Source: Gliomastix tumulicola (taxonomy: Eukaryota > Ascomycota > Sordariomycetes > Hypocreales > Bionectriaceae). From it: 64,000 nucleotides of DNA. Positions 34,260 to 45,041 of the stretch are shown piece after piece. A program made the translations under genes and the position numbers. The notes beneath the pieces are model-generated. The model was not told the origin of the DNA. It was given only the letters and a program-made list of their open reading frames with translations, and ran no database searches. Location: positions 806,001-870,000 of the forward strand of contig BCHX01000001.1 of assembly GCA_001599755.1 (NCBI GenBank), read 5' to 3'. How positions within the stretch are numbered: the stretch's first letter is position 1; every line of letters begins with the position of its first letter.

Positions 34260-36597
34260 CTACGCAAACTGACTCGTCAGGAGATTGTACACATCGTTGG
34301 AAGCATCCGTCCCAAACGCCTCATACAGCAGACTGTCACTCATAAACGTCGGCCCTTCCCCAAACACAACCGATCCCTGCTGCTCCCATCCTCCCGGCGT
34401 CACCAACTGTGCCCCCTGAACAGCCGCTCCGAAGCCATAGCTGATCAACGGAGCGTCATACTCTGCTCTATGCTGGAACATGGCCTCGTGATCCTCAGCC
34501 CCCATCCCTTGCTGCCCGCCTTGCTGCCGCTGCTGCTCGCCCTCCTGATACTCAGCCGTCATCCGCGCGAGCATCTTCTCCAGCCCGGCGGCAATGTGGT
34601 GCAGTACGTGCCTGTCCGAGGTTACGCAGCTCTTGAGCAGGTCAATCATCTTCTCCAGCAGCCTCGACACGCTCGCGTGGCTGTGCTCGATGTTGAACCC
34701 CATGATCCTGTTCCACCGCGTGGCCACCTTCATGAGGAAGGCCGACGCGAACGCGATCATCATGTGCACGTACAGCGGCGTGCCCACGAGCGCCCTCCGC
34801 ATGTCCCCTTCCTCGAGGACGAACGTGAGGATCGAGGCCGCCGCCGAGATGGCCATGTTGGTCAGCTCCTTGCGCTCGGTCGACATGCGGCCCGAGCTGA
34901 GACTCACGCCGCGCACGGCCAGGACGTTGAGCTGCAGCTTGGCGAAGTAGCTGTACAGTATGATCCCCTTGGGCGGGAACGTCCCGATGAAGGAGTTGGC
35001 GCGCTGCCGGGCGTACCAGCGCATGCGCCACTGCTCGATCTCGAGGTTGAAGCTGCGTACATCGACAAAGTCCTCCTCGGACAGCATCGAGGCCGAGTGG
35101 TGACTGTCACTCGATAGATTGTTCGGTAAGGCGCCACTCGCATTCCGTATGACATGCCGTTCGGGCAGCCGGCGCTCGGCGAAGCGCTCGTAGACACGCG
35201 TGAGGATCTGCATGAGCGCGACCTGGGAGAGGATCCGCGCATCAATGTCATCCGCAAAGGGCGAGGATAAGAACAGCTCATGCTCGCGGATCTGAATCGA
35301 CTCGGCGATCATGGGCGGCCGTCCGTAGGCGATGCTGAAGTGGTGGTCGCACACGTACAGCATGTACCACAGCCTCGCGCGCTGGAAGTGCTCCCTGTCG
35401 CCCTCGAGGGCTTTGGCGAAGGACTGGTGGATGTTGAGCTCGGTGGCGATGCGGATGGCGTGCCCGGAGAGCTTCCACGAGACGTCGCTCAGCCAGAAGG
35501 CGGCGATGCAGAGGCCGCGGACGTCGTCGATGGAGTGGTAGCGGGAGAACATGGAGGATGATATGAGGGCGAGGAACTCGCGGTAGCAGGTGTCGAACGT
35601 CTCGGCCGAGGTTGGGATGTGCAGGGCTGTGACGGCGAGGATCGTTGCCGTCAGCAGCTCTGAAGACTTGCGGACAGAGTGGAATGACTGGTGAGTCTGC
35701 TCAAGACCTACCCAGAGATAATGGTTAAGAGACATGGTGAACCTCTTGTAGAGCTCCTCGGCCTCACTTTCCGGGATCGTGCCCCTCGAAATAAAGTCAT
35801 TCAGCTCCCCTTGACTGCCCGGCACAGGCCTCGCCGTCTTGGCCCTGTTGCTCCTGATATTTCGAAGTCGCGTCACCTCGTACAGACTGCCCATTGGCTC
35901 CTCGACGGTGACGGCAGACACGCTCTGATCCGGCTCCAGGGAATTCTCCCGCGTCATGGCCATCTGCGTGTTATCCTCCCTGATACTCGACAGCCCGGCT
36001 GGGCTCGTCGAGCTGCATGGCGTGCCTGTAGGTATTCCTAGCGGCGGTACAAGGCCTGCCTCGGGCTGCTTTCTCTCCGCGAGGAGGACATTGAGGCTCT
36101 CCCTCATGAGCCGCATCTCCTCGCGCATCATGTCGAGCGTCTTTCTGTTGCACCTTTGTCAGCCCACCGCCTGCCAATAGGAGGTGAAAATACACACTCG
36201 TACTTGTCTGGCGAAGAGGAAACAGGTGCTTCATTCGTCTCGTCTATGCGGACAATCCTCGTCGTCCTAAAGATGCACTCTGCCTGCCGCCGGACACAAT
36301 GCTTGCACTTCTGCTCCCCGGGGACGACCTCACACTTCATCTTCAGCTTCTTACACTCCAAGCCTAGATTTTTCCACGTCAGCTGTATAACCCGGCTCAT
36401 TGGTTGGAAGTACACCTACAGGCCTTCGACTTCCTCCCCGGGCCAACACCCTCGCCCATGCCCCTCGACTTTGCAGTCTTGATATCGTCATCCTCGCCTC
36501 TCTTCCTCAGCTTCAGCGGCCGCTCCTGCTTCTCAGGCGAGCCATTGTCCTTTGTCTCCTCGATCGGCTCCATCTGAACGTTCATTTTCCCAGCCAT
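34260..36597 (-). CDS. Zn2Cys6 transcription factor
   Basis: Three exons (36597-36420, 36363-36198, 36144-34260) give 742 residues. The first junction lies inside the zinc cluster and restores a perfect CX2CX6CX8CX2CX6C motif at residues 60-89 (ACLECKKLKMKCE, then KCKHCVRRQAEC). Basic residues before it (KLRKRGEDDD, GRKSKA) may serve nuclear import. A short helical segment (MMREEMRLMRESLNVLLAER) follows as linker or dimerisation region. The fungal-specific regulatory domain is visible at about residues 250-450 (GLCIAAFWLSDVSWKLSGHA, ARLWYMLYVCDHHFSIAYGR). The C-terminal part is Gln/Gly-rich and acidic, a likely activation region. Its place between kinase and permease genes suggests it controls the cluster; this is inference. 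Confidence 0.9.
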
Positions 36598-37274
36598 CGA
36601 GCGTGCTGATCGTGTCTTCGGTAAAAGAGAGGCAGGGAGGAAGTGGCACCGGGAAATCGGGAAATACGCCAGGCACTCGCCTTTTATATCCTGCTCAACG
36701 GATATGGGGAAGTGCGGGGATGTCATGCGAGCGAGGACATGGTACGAGATTATTGAGCCGGACTGACTCGTAGTGTTGAAGATGGAGTTGCTAGTGCTGG
36801 GTTCGGCCCACCAGATAACATGGATGCATTATTGTTGAAGTCCTAGGCTCTTGGGATCACTCATGGACCGTCGCTACTTCACGGGGTGCAGTCCGGGAGT
36901 GAGAGTCTAGACCGGCCTTTCGTCTCCTTTGCAAGGCGGGTCATTGGAGTCTAGTTACCACGCAGGGCAGATTGAACGCCTTACTTGAAGACAGAGTAGA
37001 GGGTGTGGGATCATGGAGATGCTCGCAACGTTGGGTTAACTCCTCTTCGACTCAGCCTTGAAGTAGCATGGAGCAAACGTCGACGCTGGTTGTTGTATTA
37101 AAAATCCATCCGCTGGACTCGAAACATTATACTGACAACAACTTGGCGCTGGGTTCCATAGTCAGTTCAGCGAACCACTGGTCAAACCACTCTAAGCTTC
37201 CCGTATCTTCACTACCCCCGTCGAGCAGATTCCGCGGCCTCTCCTTTGCCCTTGGGCGCTCTGCCTTTGGACTC
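36598..37274. other. Intergenic, regulator promoter
   Basis: No gene seen. It is the upstream region of the Zn2Cys6 gene up to the decayed kinase-like sequence. Confidence 0.5.
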
Positions 37275-38207
37275 TCAGCCATTGGGCTCTCCGGCTGGGC
37301 TGTCCGGCTGTTGGCTCTCTATCCTTGGGCGCCCAGCCTGAATCTGGGCCAGAATATGTTCGAGTCCCCCGATGTCTCTCTTCCGGAGTTCTTCAAAGGC
37401 AAATGGGCCGTCCTGCAGATCCGGAGTCACTCTCCCAATGTTGGTCATCCACACATCGCCCTGGTTGTCCATTATGACAGACTCGGCACGGGCATCGACC
37501 CAGGCTACCTGGCGTCGGTGAAGGTATCCCAGCGCCCGGTGCAGGGAACCCCATCACTCGGACCGACGACTCGTGGAAGCAGCATCTTGGGCTCTTCGCG
37601 TGCTTGAGACATTCAACTTTGAGCTGCGATGAATCGACGACCGCGGTCCATGATGTCAACCACTTCAGGGTCTGGCGGTGAGGTAGTTCCATTACTCTGC
37701 AAAGGATCTATGAAACCGCGACTCCTTGGACACCATCGGCGAGCTGCGCCATAAGGCTTGGGCATCCCAAGTGAACGTGGGCCTCTCCGAGGGGTCGAAG
37801 CGACTGCCGTGGAGCCAGTCCTGGACGTTGCCGGGAGTAGTATCGCCGTCCGTCCATTCAATCTCGAATTTGCCGCCGTCGCTCACAAAGCTCATCGTCG
37901 GGACGTCCAGGTAGTCCCTCAGCAGCAGCTGTTCCTGTTGTCGCAGCGGCGGCGGTGCCTCGGGCGGTGTGCTCCATTCCAGGGTGGGAAGGCAGGCTGC
38001 TTCCAACCATTTTAGAGCCAATCCTTGCGCCTCATAGTTGACTTCTTCGCCCTCAAGGGGGTACAGTTGTCTCAGCATGTGCAGGTATCTCCTGGTGGCG
38101 AATGGGCTCTTCATCAGCGCGGGGTTGAAGCGGAAGATGTAGTTCCGGGGATAGCTGGTCTGAAGGTGCATCTCCAGGATGTATTCACATCTTCTGCGGT
38201 ACTGCAT
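37275..38207 (-). pseudogene. Decayed protein-kinase-like gene
   Basis: Two coding-like stretches remain. The upstream one (38207-37692) codes about 171 residues (YILEMHLQTSYPRNYIFRFN onward) with no domain I recognise. The downstream one, in another frame (about 37545-37275), reads GYLHRRQVAWVDARAESVI, then DNQGDVWMTNIG, then a DIGGLEHILAQI tail. This resembles the catalytic loop and the DFG region of fungal protein-kinase-like proteins, but the HRD equivalent is WVDAR and DFG is replaced by NIG. Stops and frame changes separate the parts. A GTAATG donor after 37697 could start an intron, so a strongly diverged spliced gene is possible. A pseudogene or inactive kinase remnant is the best reading. 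Confidence 0.4.
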
Positions 38208-38804
38208 GCAGTACGCGGGTTCTTTCGAATGGGAGACTGCGGAGGACTCAGCATGGTGATGAGGGTATTGCGCCTAGATGGTGCTGAGGTATGAGGTGTG
38301 AGGGAGGGTCTAGGCGGATGAAAACAGTAACAGAAAGGGATCGGTTATCTTCATACTTACGAAATAAAATCAGCCGGGTGACGAGTAAAGAGCTTTAGGA
38401 GAACTGTGGAAGGCACGAGCCTAAGGCCAAAGAACGAAAGAGAACGTCTGGGAGAGCTTCTTAGGTACTTGGACTTTTGAATACTACTAACCTAAGGCAG
38501 GAATGCCATAGTGTTACCTCTTTCCGAGTACGTACCTAGGTACAGACTAAAAGCACTGTTAATAATCCAGATTCTTGATCATGCCACCAAAGGTGCAACA
38601 AGACCAAGTGCAGTGAGAGGCCACAGTCATCGCACGGATCCTAAAGATGAAGTGTCTAAATAGGTACTAGATAATGACTACCATTCTGTATGCACAAGCT
38701 TCGAATCAAATGGAATTACATATTGAAGCCTGACCATTATCAGCTTCCATCTCTAGCCGGTCTAGAATCATCTACCTCTGCAGTTTCAGCCTACGAGCCT
38801 CTAC
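38208..38804. other. Intergenic
   Basis: No gene seen. AT-richer than its surroundings; possibly the promoter of the decayed kinase-like gene plus the permease 3' region. Confidence 0.5.
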
Positions 38805-40542
38805 CTAGACGTCGTACTTGGCAATAGCCCCAGCATTGGCACCACCAAGAGGCCGTCCAGCCGTCACATGCTCGCCATGCTTCTCCAGATGCTCCGACAG
38901 GTCCTTCTCCCCCGCGATNCCCTGCTCAGCCATCACACTCGCCTCCACCTCCTCCATCTTCTTATTGTCCCGCCTCAGACAGAAACTCAGGAAGGCGGAA
39001 GACGCAATCGTCACCACAGTCAGCGCCAGGTTGACGCTCCACGCCGTCATGTACCGAGGTCCTTGAGACGCAGGATACAGGTAGGGTGTCCAGACGAGGG
39101 CCAGGTTTCCGATCGAGTTGTTCATAGCGAGGGCAATGGCACGCTTCTTCTGAGGCCGGGCGGCGATGTTAGCCATCCACGCGTTGGAGATCTGGAAGCA
39201 GCCGTACGTGCCGGGCAGCATGAGAAACAGGGCGAAGTAGCGGGCGGCGATGTTGGTCGTCGCCATGGTGATGACGATTCCGGCGATGGCGGCGGCGCTC
39301 GGGTAGATCATGTGAGGGGAGCGCTTGCTCGTGCGGTCCGAGTACCACGTGTTGAAGAGGCAGAAGAGCGCGGTGAAGAGGAAGGGCGGCGACGTGAGGA
39401 GGAGGGTGTGGATGGTCGAGAAGCCGAAGTTCTTGACGAGCGTCGGGAGGAAGTTGGTCAGCGAGGCGACGGCCTGGACGCACATCTGGCCGGCGATGCA
39501 GAGCCACACCCGGTAGTCCTTGCTCGCCATCTTGAGGGCGGACAGCGTGCTGTAGTCCTCCTCCTCCTCGCCGGCGTCCTCGATGATACGCACCACGCCG
39601 AGGGCCTTCTCTTCCTCAGAGAGCCACTTGGTGGTGGAGGGCCAGTCGGGGATGACGAAGCCGGTGACGACGGCAAAAGCGACAGTAGCGATGCCCTCGA
39701 TGATGAAGAGCCAGCGCCATGAGGACATACGGTGGCCCTCAAACGCAGCGGCGATGCCTGCAGCGAAGAGACCACCGAAGGCACCCGAGACCATGGCCGC
39801 GCAGAAGAAGATGCCGAGACGGAGGCCGAGCTCCTTGCGCGTATACCAGCCGCTGAAGAGGAAGGCGACGCCAGGGAAGAAGGGGGCCTGTAACGTCAAG
39901 AGAGTCAGAATGTGCTGTCCTCATCTTAGTTATTCAACAGACTTAGATATGCCCTACGTACCTCGGTGATTCCCAGGAAGAAGCGGCATGCAGCAAGGCC
40001 GCTGAAGCTCTGCACAGCTCCTGAAGCGCCACTGACGATGCCCCAGGCGACCATGCATGCGGACAGATACCAACTCGGCCGGACCATGCTGAGGATCATG
40101 TTGCTCGGGACTAGAAAAGCGACGCCGCATCAGCTGCCTATTCTCATGCTGTATGCAATCTTTGCCACTCCCCGTATACGCACCTTGCATCAGGATGTAT
40201 CCGACAAACGTCAAGCTCAGAACAATATTATACTCGACGCCGTGCATGTTGAGATCTTCCTCGAGACCCTGGACTCGAGCGTGGGGGACGGCGTTTCGGT
40301 CGATGTAGTTCATGACGTACATGACGATCTAGCCCGTCACCAGTCAGTCAGGCATCCCGCTGCGTGATACAGTTTTGAGTCGCGATACATACCAGAATAG
40401 GGAGAAGTCGAAAGTCAATCTTCTTGAGAAACTTCTTCTCCTTCTCGGCGCGCTCCTCGGGCGTCCATGAGTTCACGATCGCGAGGTAGTGCGCGTTTGT
40501 GGACGCGGCGGTCGTCGTCGTCGCGGGGGTCTCTGCAGTCAT
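38805..40542 (-). CDS. MFS permease, anion:cation symporter (Dal5/Tna1-like) family
   Basis: Four exons (40542-40393, 40328-40184, 40110-39962, 39887-38805) give 508 residues; introns have GTATGT, GTGCGT and GTACGT donors. The N-terminal cytosolic part ends at KKIDFRLLPIL; MNYIDRNAVPHARVQGLEED is the hallmark of the first loop in the allantoate/nicotinate permease family. About twelve hydrophobic segments follow, with SWRWLFIIEGIATV at the middle and KRAIALAMNNSIGNLALVWT in the second half. The family imports organic anions such as allantoate, nicotinate, tartrate or other carboxylates, which fits a sugar-acid pathway. An upstream ATG (40587) would add 15 residues. One N (about 38919) leaves one residue unread near the C-terminus. 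It is divergently arranged with the SAF-domain oxidoreductase. Confidence 0.9.
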
Positions 40543-40782
40543 CTTGACAGGCTTGACTTCCAGATTGGAAGAAAGGAAATGATCCAAAAGGATAGAATAT
40601 GGTCACAGAGAGTGTGTGAAGAAGTGCGTTCTCGGTGAGCGTGGATAAGAAAACTCCAATGCGCTGGGTAAAGGATCTTATACGTAGAAGGAACCAGACA
40701 TAGCCGAGGCCATAGCAATCAATGCCTGTGCAGTACCAGGGGCCTCCCAAACCCTAGCCACGAAATGAGAAATCAGTCGTGC

Positions 40783-40798
40783 CGGACAATTCACACCG
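40783..40798. promoter_or_regulatory. Candidate Zn2Cys6 site, CGG-N10-CCG
   Basis: CGG (40783-40785) and CCG (40796-40798) face each other across ten bases, the arrangement bound by many dimeric zinc-cluster proteins. The adjacent cluster encodes such a protein. Chance occurrence in GC-rich DNA is possible. Confidence 0.35.
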
Positions 40799-40810
40799 GT
40801 TGATTCGAGT

Positions 40811-40816
40811 CCGGGG
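40811..40816. promoter_or_regulatory. Candidate CreA site (CCGGGG)
   Basis: Matches the SYGGRG consensus of the carbon-catabolite repressor CreA/Cre1. A second match is at 40868-40873. A pair within 60 bases would fit repression of a carbon-source pathway by glucose, but the motif is short. Confidence 0.3.
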
Positions 40817-40869
40817 CAATGGGAAGCAAAAGAAACAGCGGCGTCTGGTGCAGGATTAGATCGGAATCC

Positions 40870-40885
40870 GGGGTGCGGTTACCCC
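40870..40885. promoter_or_regulatory. Inverted repeat GGGGT-N6-ACCCC
   Basis: A perfect five-base inverted repeat overlaps the second CCGGGG element in the divergent promoter. It may be a binding site of unknown identity. Confidence 0.25.
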
Positions 40886-41364
40886 AGCTTCTCGAGGCCC
40901 TCCCCCAGTGGAACAGAATATCCCGTTTTTCTTCTGCCATTTCCCGGGCCCCAGATCCTCGGATGAGTTTTGATTCAAGGCCATGTGGTGGGTGGAGTGT
41001 AGCGTTGCTCTTCACGAGTCATGGTGCTGGATGGGCGGTCACCGGACATCGGGAAATAGGGGTTCATTCTCCGATTTGCCGGTGCGCTCGCGTCTCCCAT
41101 TGGCATGATCGTTCCACGACGTGCATGGAGGTTGCAACCAGGAGAGCCTCGGGTATGGACAGTGGAAAGGGGATGGGGTGAGAGGGGTCATTGGTGAGGA
41201 GAAGGGATTATATCTCGCAGTGCTGTTAAATACCAGTCCATTGTCCATCAGTCACGGTAACTCACAAGCAGCACCGCTCGTCTCTCATACCCATCCTCTC
41301 AGAGACCTTGTGTTCTACCTCACCTACCCCCATTATCCCCCCCCTATCCTATCACTCACACACC

Positions 41365-42750
41365 ATGACGAGTCTCTCCTCCAAGCTCGCCGATCTCGAG
41401 GCGGCCGGCAAGCCCATCCAGGTCGGCATCATTGGCGCGGGCAAGTTCGGCTCCATGTTCATCTCGCAGTCCTTCCGCACGACGGGCCTCCGCCTCGCGG
41501 GCATCGCCGACCTCTCGGCCGACCGCGCCCTCGCCGCCCTCAAGAAGGTCGGCTACCCCGAAGACCGGTACGACGGCACGGCCTCGCTCTCCGTCTCCGA
41601 GGGCGTCCGGGCGGGCAAGACGGCCATCACGACGGACTCGGCCGCCCTCATCGCCACGCCCGAGATCGACGTCATCCTCGAGGTGACGGGCAACCCGGCC
41701 GCGGGCATCCGGCACGCGCTGCTCTGCTGCGAGCACAAGAAGCACATCGTCATGATCAACGTCGAGGCCGACGTGCTCGCGGGCCCCCTTCTCGCCCGCA
41801 AAGCCAAGGAGGCGGGCATCATCTACTCCATGGCGTACGGCGACCAGCCGGCGCTCATCGCCGAGCTCGTCGACTGGGCGCGGACGGCGGGCTTCGAGGT
41901 CGTCTGCGCGGGCAAGGGCACCAAGCATCTGCCCGAGTACCACTACTCCACGCCCGACACGGTGTGGGACTACTACGGCTTCACCAAGGAGCAGCTCGCG
42001 TCGGGCGACTTCAACCCGCAGATGTTCAACTCGTTCCTCGACGGGACCAAGTCGGCCCTCGAGATGGCTGCCGTCGCCAACGGGTGTGATCTGAGCCCGC
42101 CGACGGACGGTCTGCGCTTCCCTCCCTGTGGCGTGTGGGATCTGCCTGAGGTGCTGCGTCCTGTTGCCGACGGCGGGCAGAGCGAGAAGAGCGGCACGGT
42201 CGAGGTTGTCTCGTGCATGGAGACGGACGGTCGCTGGGTGTTCAACCATCTCCGCTGGGGCGTCTACGTCGTTATCAAGGCCCCTGGCGAGTACCAGCGC
42301 GAGTGCTTCAGGCAGTACGGCCTCAAGACGGATCCCTCGGGCTGGTACGCCGCGCAGTACAAGCCCTACCATCTCATCGGTCTCGAGCTCGGTGTCTCTG
42401 TGGCATCCATCATGACGCGTGGTGAGCCGACAGGCCAGACCAAGACCTGGGCTGGAGACGTTGTCGCTACCGCTAAGCGGGATCTCGAGGCGGGTGTCAC
42501 GCTGGATGGCGAGGGCGGCTTCACCGTCTACGGCCGACTCATGCCTGCCGAGGACTCCATGGCCATCTCTGGTCTGCCCATTGGCCTGGCTCATGGATGG
42601 GTGCTGAAGAGGCCAGTGAAGAAGGACCAGAGGCTCAGCTGGGACGACATCGAGTACACTGAGAATGCGCAGGCTGTTGCTGTAAGGAAGGAGATGGAGG
42701 CCCTTTATGCCGCTGAGTTTAAGGTGAAGAAGGTGAATGGTGTTCACTGA
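41365..42750 (+). CDS. Homoserine-dehydrogenase-like NAD(P) oxidoreductase with SAF domain
   Basis: The frame codes 461 residues from ATG 41365. The Rossmann motif VGIIGAGKFGS lies at residues 20-30 (GxGxxG), followed by ATPEIDVILEVTGNPAAGIR, typical of the homoserine-dehydrogenase-like NAD-binding domain. The middle part (KGTKHLPEYHYSTPD, YKPYHLIGLELGVS) is conserved in this uncharacterised family. The C-terminal 100 residues (TLDGEGGFTVYGRLMPAEDS, GLPIGLAHGWVLKRPVKKDQ) form an SAF-like domain. In bacteria such proteins occur near sugar-acid catabolic genes. With the permease (divergent) and the DUF1537 kinase nearby, a role in oxidising or rearranging a sugar acid before phosphorylation is inferred. 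Five prime extension of the frame to 41308 is CT-rich leader. No intron. Confidence 0.85.
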   Translation: MTSLSSKLADLEAAGKPIQVGIIGAGKFGSMFISQSFRTTGLRLAGIADLSADRALAALKKVGYPEDRYDGTASLSVSEGVRAGKTAITTDSAALIATPEIDVILEVTGNPAAGIRHALLCCEHKKHIVMINVEADVLAGPLLARKAKEAGIIYSMAYGDQPALIAELVDWARTAGFEVVCAGKGTKHLPEYHYSTPDTVWDYYGFTKEQLASGDFNPQMFNSFLDGTKSALEMAAVANGCDLSPPTDGLRFPPCGVWDLPEVLRPVADGGQSEKSGTVEVVSCMETDGRWVFNHLRWGVYVVIKAPGEYQRECFRQYGLKTDPSGWYAAQYKPYHLIGLELGVSVASIMTRGEPTGQTKTWAGDVVATAKRDLEAGVTLDGEGGFTVYGRLMPAEDSMAISGLPIGLAHGWVLKRPVKKDQRLSWDDIEYTENAQAVAVRKEMEALYAAEFKVKKVNGVH

Positions 42751-43307
42751 GATGTCAGCCAAAGAATGAGTTGATATGAACGATGTACCTCAAATTTGAT
42801 AGACTTGCCATGAACAATAGCATGAATTTTCTGACCAATACCTCTGCACCGAATAAATCCGTCTCTCTTGCCATCGAAAGTCATAGACCGCTTCTCTTTC
42901 CGTTTCATATCGTATGATTAGGACTCAAATAATGAACCCTCCAACTGATCAGGGGTAATAGAGCGCTGTCTCCAGCGCAGACCTGTAGATGTCTCACAGT
43001 CACAGAGGGGTAATGTCTCAGCCCATCGCATACCAGCCGGCTCATTAAGCGACCCTTGTTACCCTTGAATTCCTCGGGAGATGAAATTATTGGAAAGGGC
43101 ACTTTGCCATCACACTTTCCCACGGAACACGCGAAATGGTGGCTTGCGCTGAAGCAAAACAGGGAGGAGGAAGGCACTCTTTGTCTCCGAGTCCCAACTC
43201 CTCCTCTCTTCTTCCTGAGGTAGGACGACAAGACCCAAGACACACTCTCACCTCTCCATCTCCATCTCCTCCTCCTCCATGCACCGAAAATCAGGTAGCT
43301 CTATCCA
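42751..43307. other. Intergenic
   Basis: No gene seen. The last 100 bases are CT-rich, as expected for the leader of the glycosyltransferase gene. Confidence 0.5.
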
Positions 43308-44798
43308 ATGTTCGGCGTGTACTCCCAGATCGAGCGGCGCGTCTTCGACCCGCGGTCTTCTCGGCCAACGGCGCTGATGACACGGCAGCTACGGCTCGTC
43401 GCCAGCGTCATCTTCCTCGTGACGCTCTTCTTCCTCTTCTACCAGGAGTCGCCTCGTCTGCAGTACCGGAAAATATCACTAACACACCCCTCTCTATCAC
43501 TCTCGCTCAAGGAAGCCACGGCAGGCCCGGATCAGGGGCTGAAGGTGCTGTCGCCTCCAAGCCGCGCCGCCGCCGACGGTGCTGAGTCCTTCATCTATCG
43601 CAGCGATAACGGAGAAGCCTCGAAGGATGTCCAGGATGAGGAGCCGGTAGGGGCCGAGAAATCGGAGAATGAGCAGCGATCTACCGATAAGCAGGCTCTG
43701 TTGGTCGAGCAGAAGGAGGTCGAAACCGAGACAGGGGTTGCCGATGCCGCTGCGAAGTCTTCTCCTACCGGCGGTCGATACTGGGGAGCAGACATCGATT
43801 GGTCCCAGTTCGCATACACACAGTACGTCACAGACAGCCAATACCTCTGCAACGCGGTCATGATCTTCGAGGCCCTCAATCGACTGGGCAGCAGGCCTGA
43901 CCGACTCCTGCTGTACCCGTCTTACATGCTTCACGACCCCTCCATCGCTAGCAACGACGATCTTGACAGGGAGGCCAGGCTCCTTTTGCAGGCAAGAGAC
44001 GAGTACGACGTCAAACTGACGCCCATCGAGGTTGCCCACCGGGAGACGTACGATGGTAGGATGCCCCTGATCCCCCCATATGTTTTTGAGCAGGCTGACT
44101 CGGGAGACAGAGACTTGGGCCGACTCCTTCACCAAGCTCCTCGCCTTCAACCAGACATCCTACGCCCGCATCCTCGCCCTCGACTCGGACGCAACGGTCC
44201 TCGATCCCCCCGACGAGCTCTTCCTCCTGCCCTCCGCGCCCGTCGCCATGCCCCGCGCCTACTGGCTCCTCGACTCGACCGACCCCGTCCGCTCCCTCTC
44301 CTCGCACATCCTCCTCCTCCAGCCCAGCGCCGCCGAGTTCGCCCGCGTCCAGGCCCGCGTCGCGGCCGCCGAGCCGAACGAGTACGACATGGAGGTCCTC
44401 AACGACCTGTACCTCGACTCGGCGCTCGTGATCCCGCACCGGGGGTACGCCATGCTGTCCGCCGAGTTCCGCGGGTCGGACGAGCAGCACGCGCTGTATC
44501 TCGGCTCCGGGGACGAGCTCTGGGATCCCGTGGCGGCGTACGAGGAGGCCAAGGTGATTCACTTCTCCGACTGGCCGGCGCCGAAGCCGTGGGTGCGGAT
44601 GAGCGATGAGGAGAGGGACGAGCATCAGCCGCAGTGCGTCATGCAGTATGACGGGCGGGAGGACTGCACGGAGAGGAGGATCTGGAACAGCCTCTATCAG
44701 GACTTCTGGGAGAGGCGGCAGGTGAGTATTGACTCTACGAGAACAGTGACGGCTTTTATGCTAATAATGAGCAGAAGGTCTGCCGGTCTTGGGAATAA
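43308..44798 (+). CDS. Type II membrane glycosyltransferase (GT8/GNT1-like)
   Basis: Three exons (43308-44055, 44111-44721, 44775-44798) give 460 residues; introns are 55 and 53 bp with GTAGGA and GTGAGT donors. A short cytosolic tail precedes a signal anchor (LVASVIFLVTLFFLFY, about residues 31-46), then a charged stem rich in Glu, Lys and Ser. The catalytic domain starts at FAYTQYVTDSQYLCNAVMIF. The first splice junction restores ETWADSFTKLLAFNQTSYAR, followed by LALDSDAT with the DXD motif at 274-276. Fungal homologues are Golgi enzymes such as N-acetylglucosaminyltransferases or glycogenin-like GT8 proteins. HFSDWPAPKPW near the C-terminus is a conserved family block. The last exon codes only KVCRSWE. 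Donor sugar is uncertain. Confidence 0.85.
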
Positions 44799-45041
44799 TT
44801 AATGGCTGTTGGCTTGGGTAATGAGCCGGATGCGATGGGATGCCAGAGCTGGACGGCACACGTTAGATTCTGTGCACAACCAGACTCAGCTATCAGGCCA
44901 ATGGGTTCTTAGGTTCTCTTCTGGATGGTTAGCAACATCACATCCTAAATCGATGGCGCACGGGGGCTTGGAGCGTTAAGCATGATCAATTCAAATTCCT
45001 CTAAATCTGTCTTGGTCGCTCGACTTCTGGCGTTCCGTGAT

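Larger units (their letters stand above)
40543..41364. promoter_or_regulatory. Divergent promoter of permease and oxidoreductase
   Basis: This 0.8-kb region separates two divergent genes. It holds a CGG-N10-CCG palindrome, two CCGGGG elements and a GGGGT/ACCCC inverted repeat (listed separately). CT-rich sequence (about 41300-41350) precedes the oxidoreductase start. No ORF here is convincing. Confidence 0.5.
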
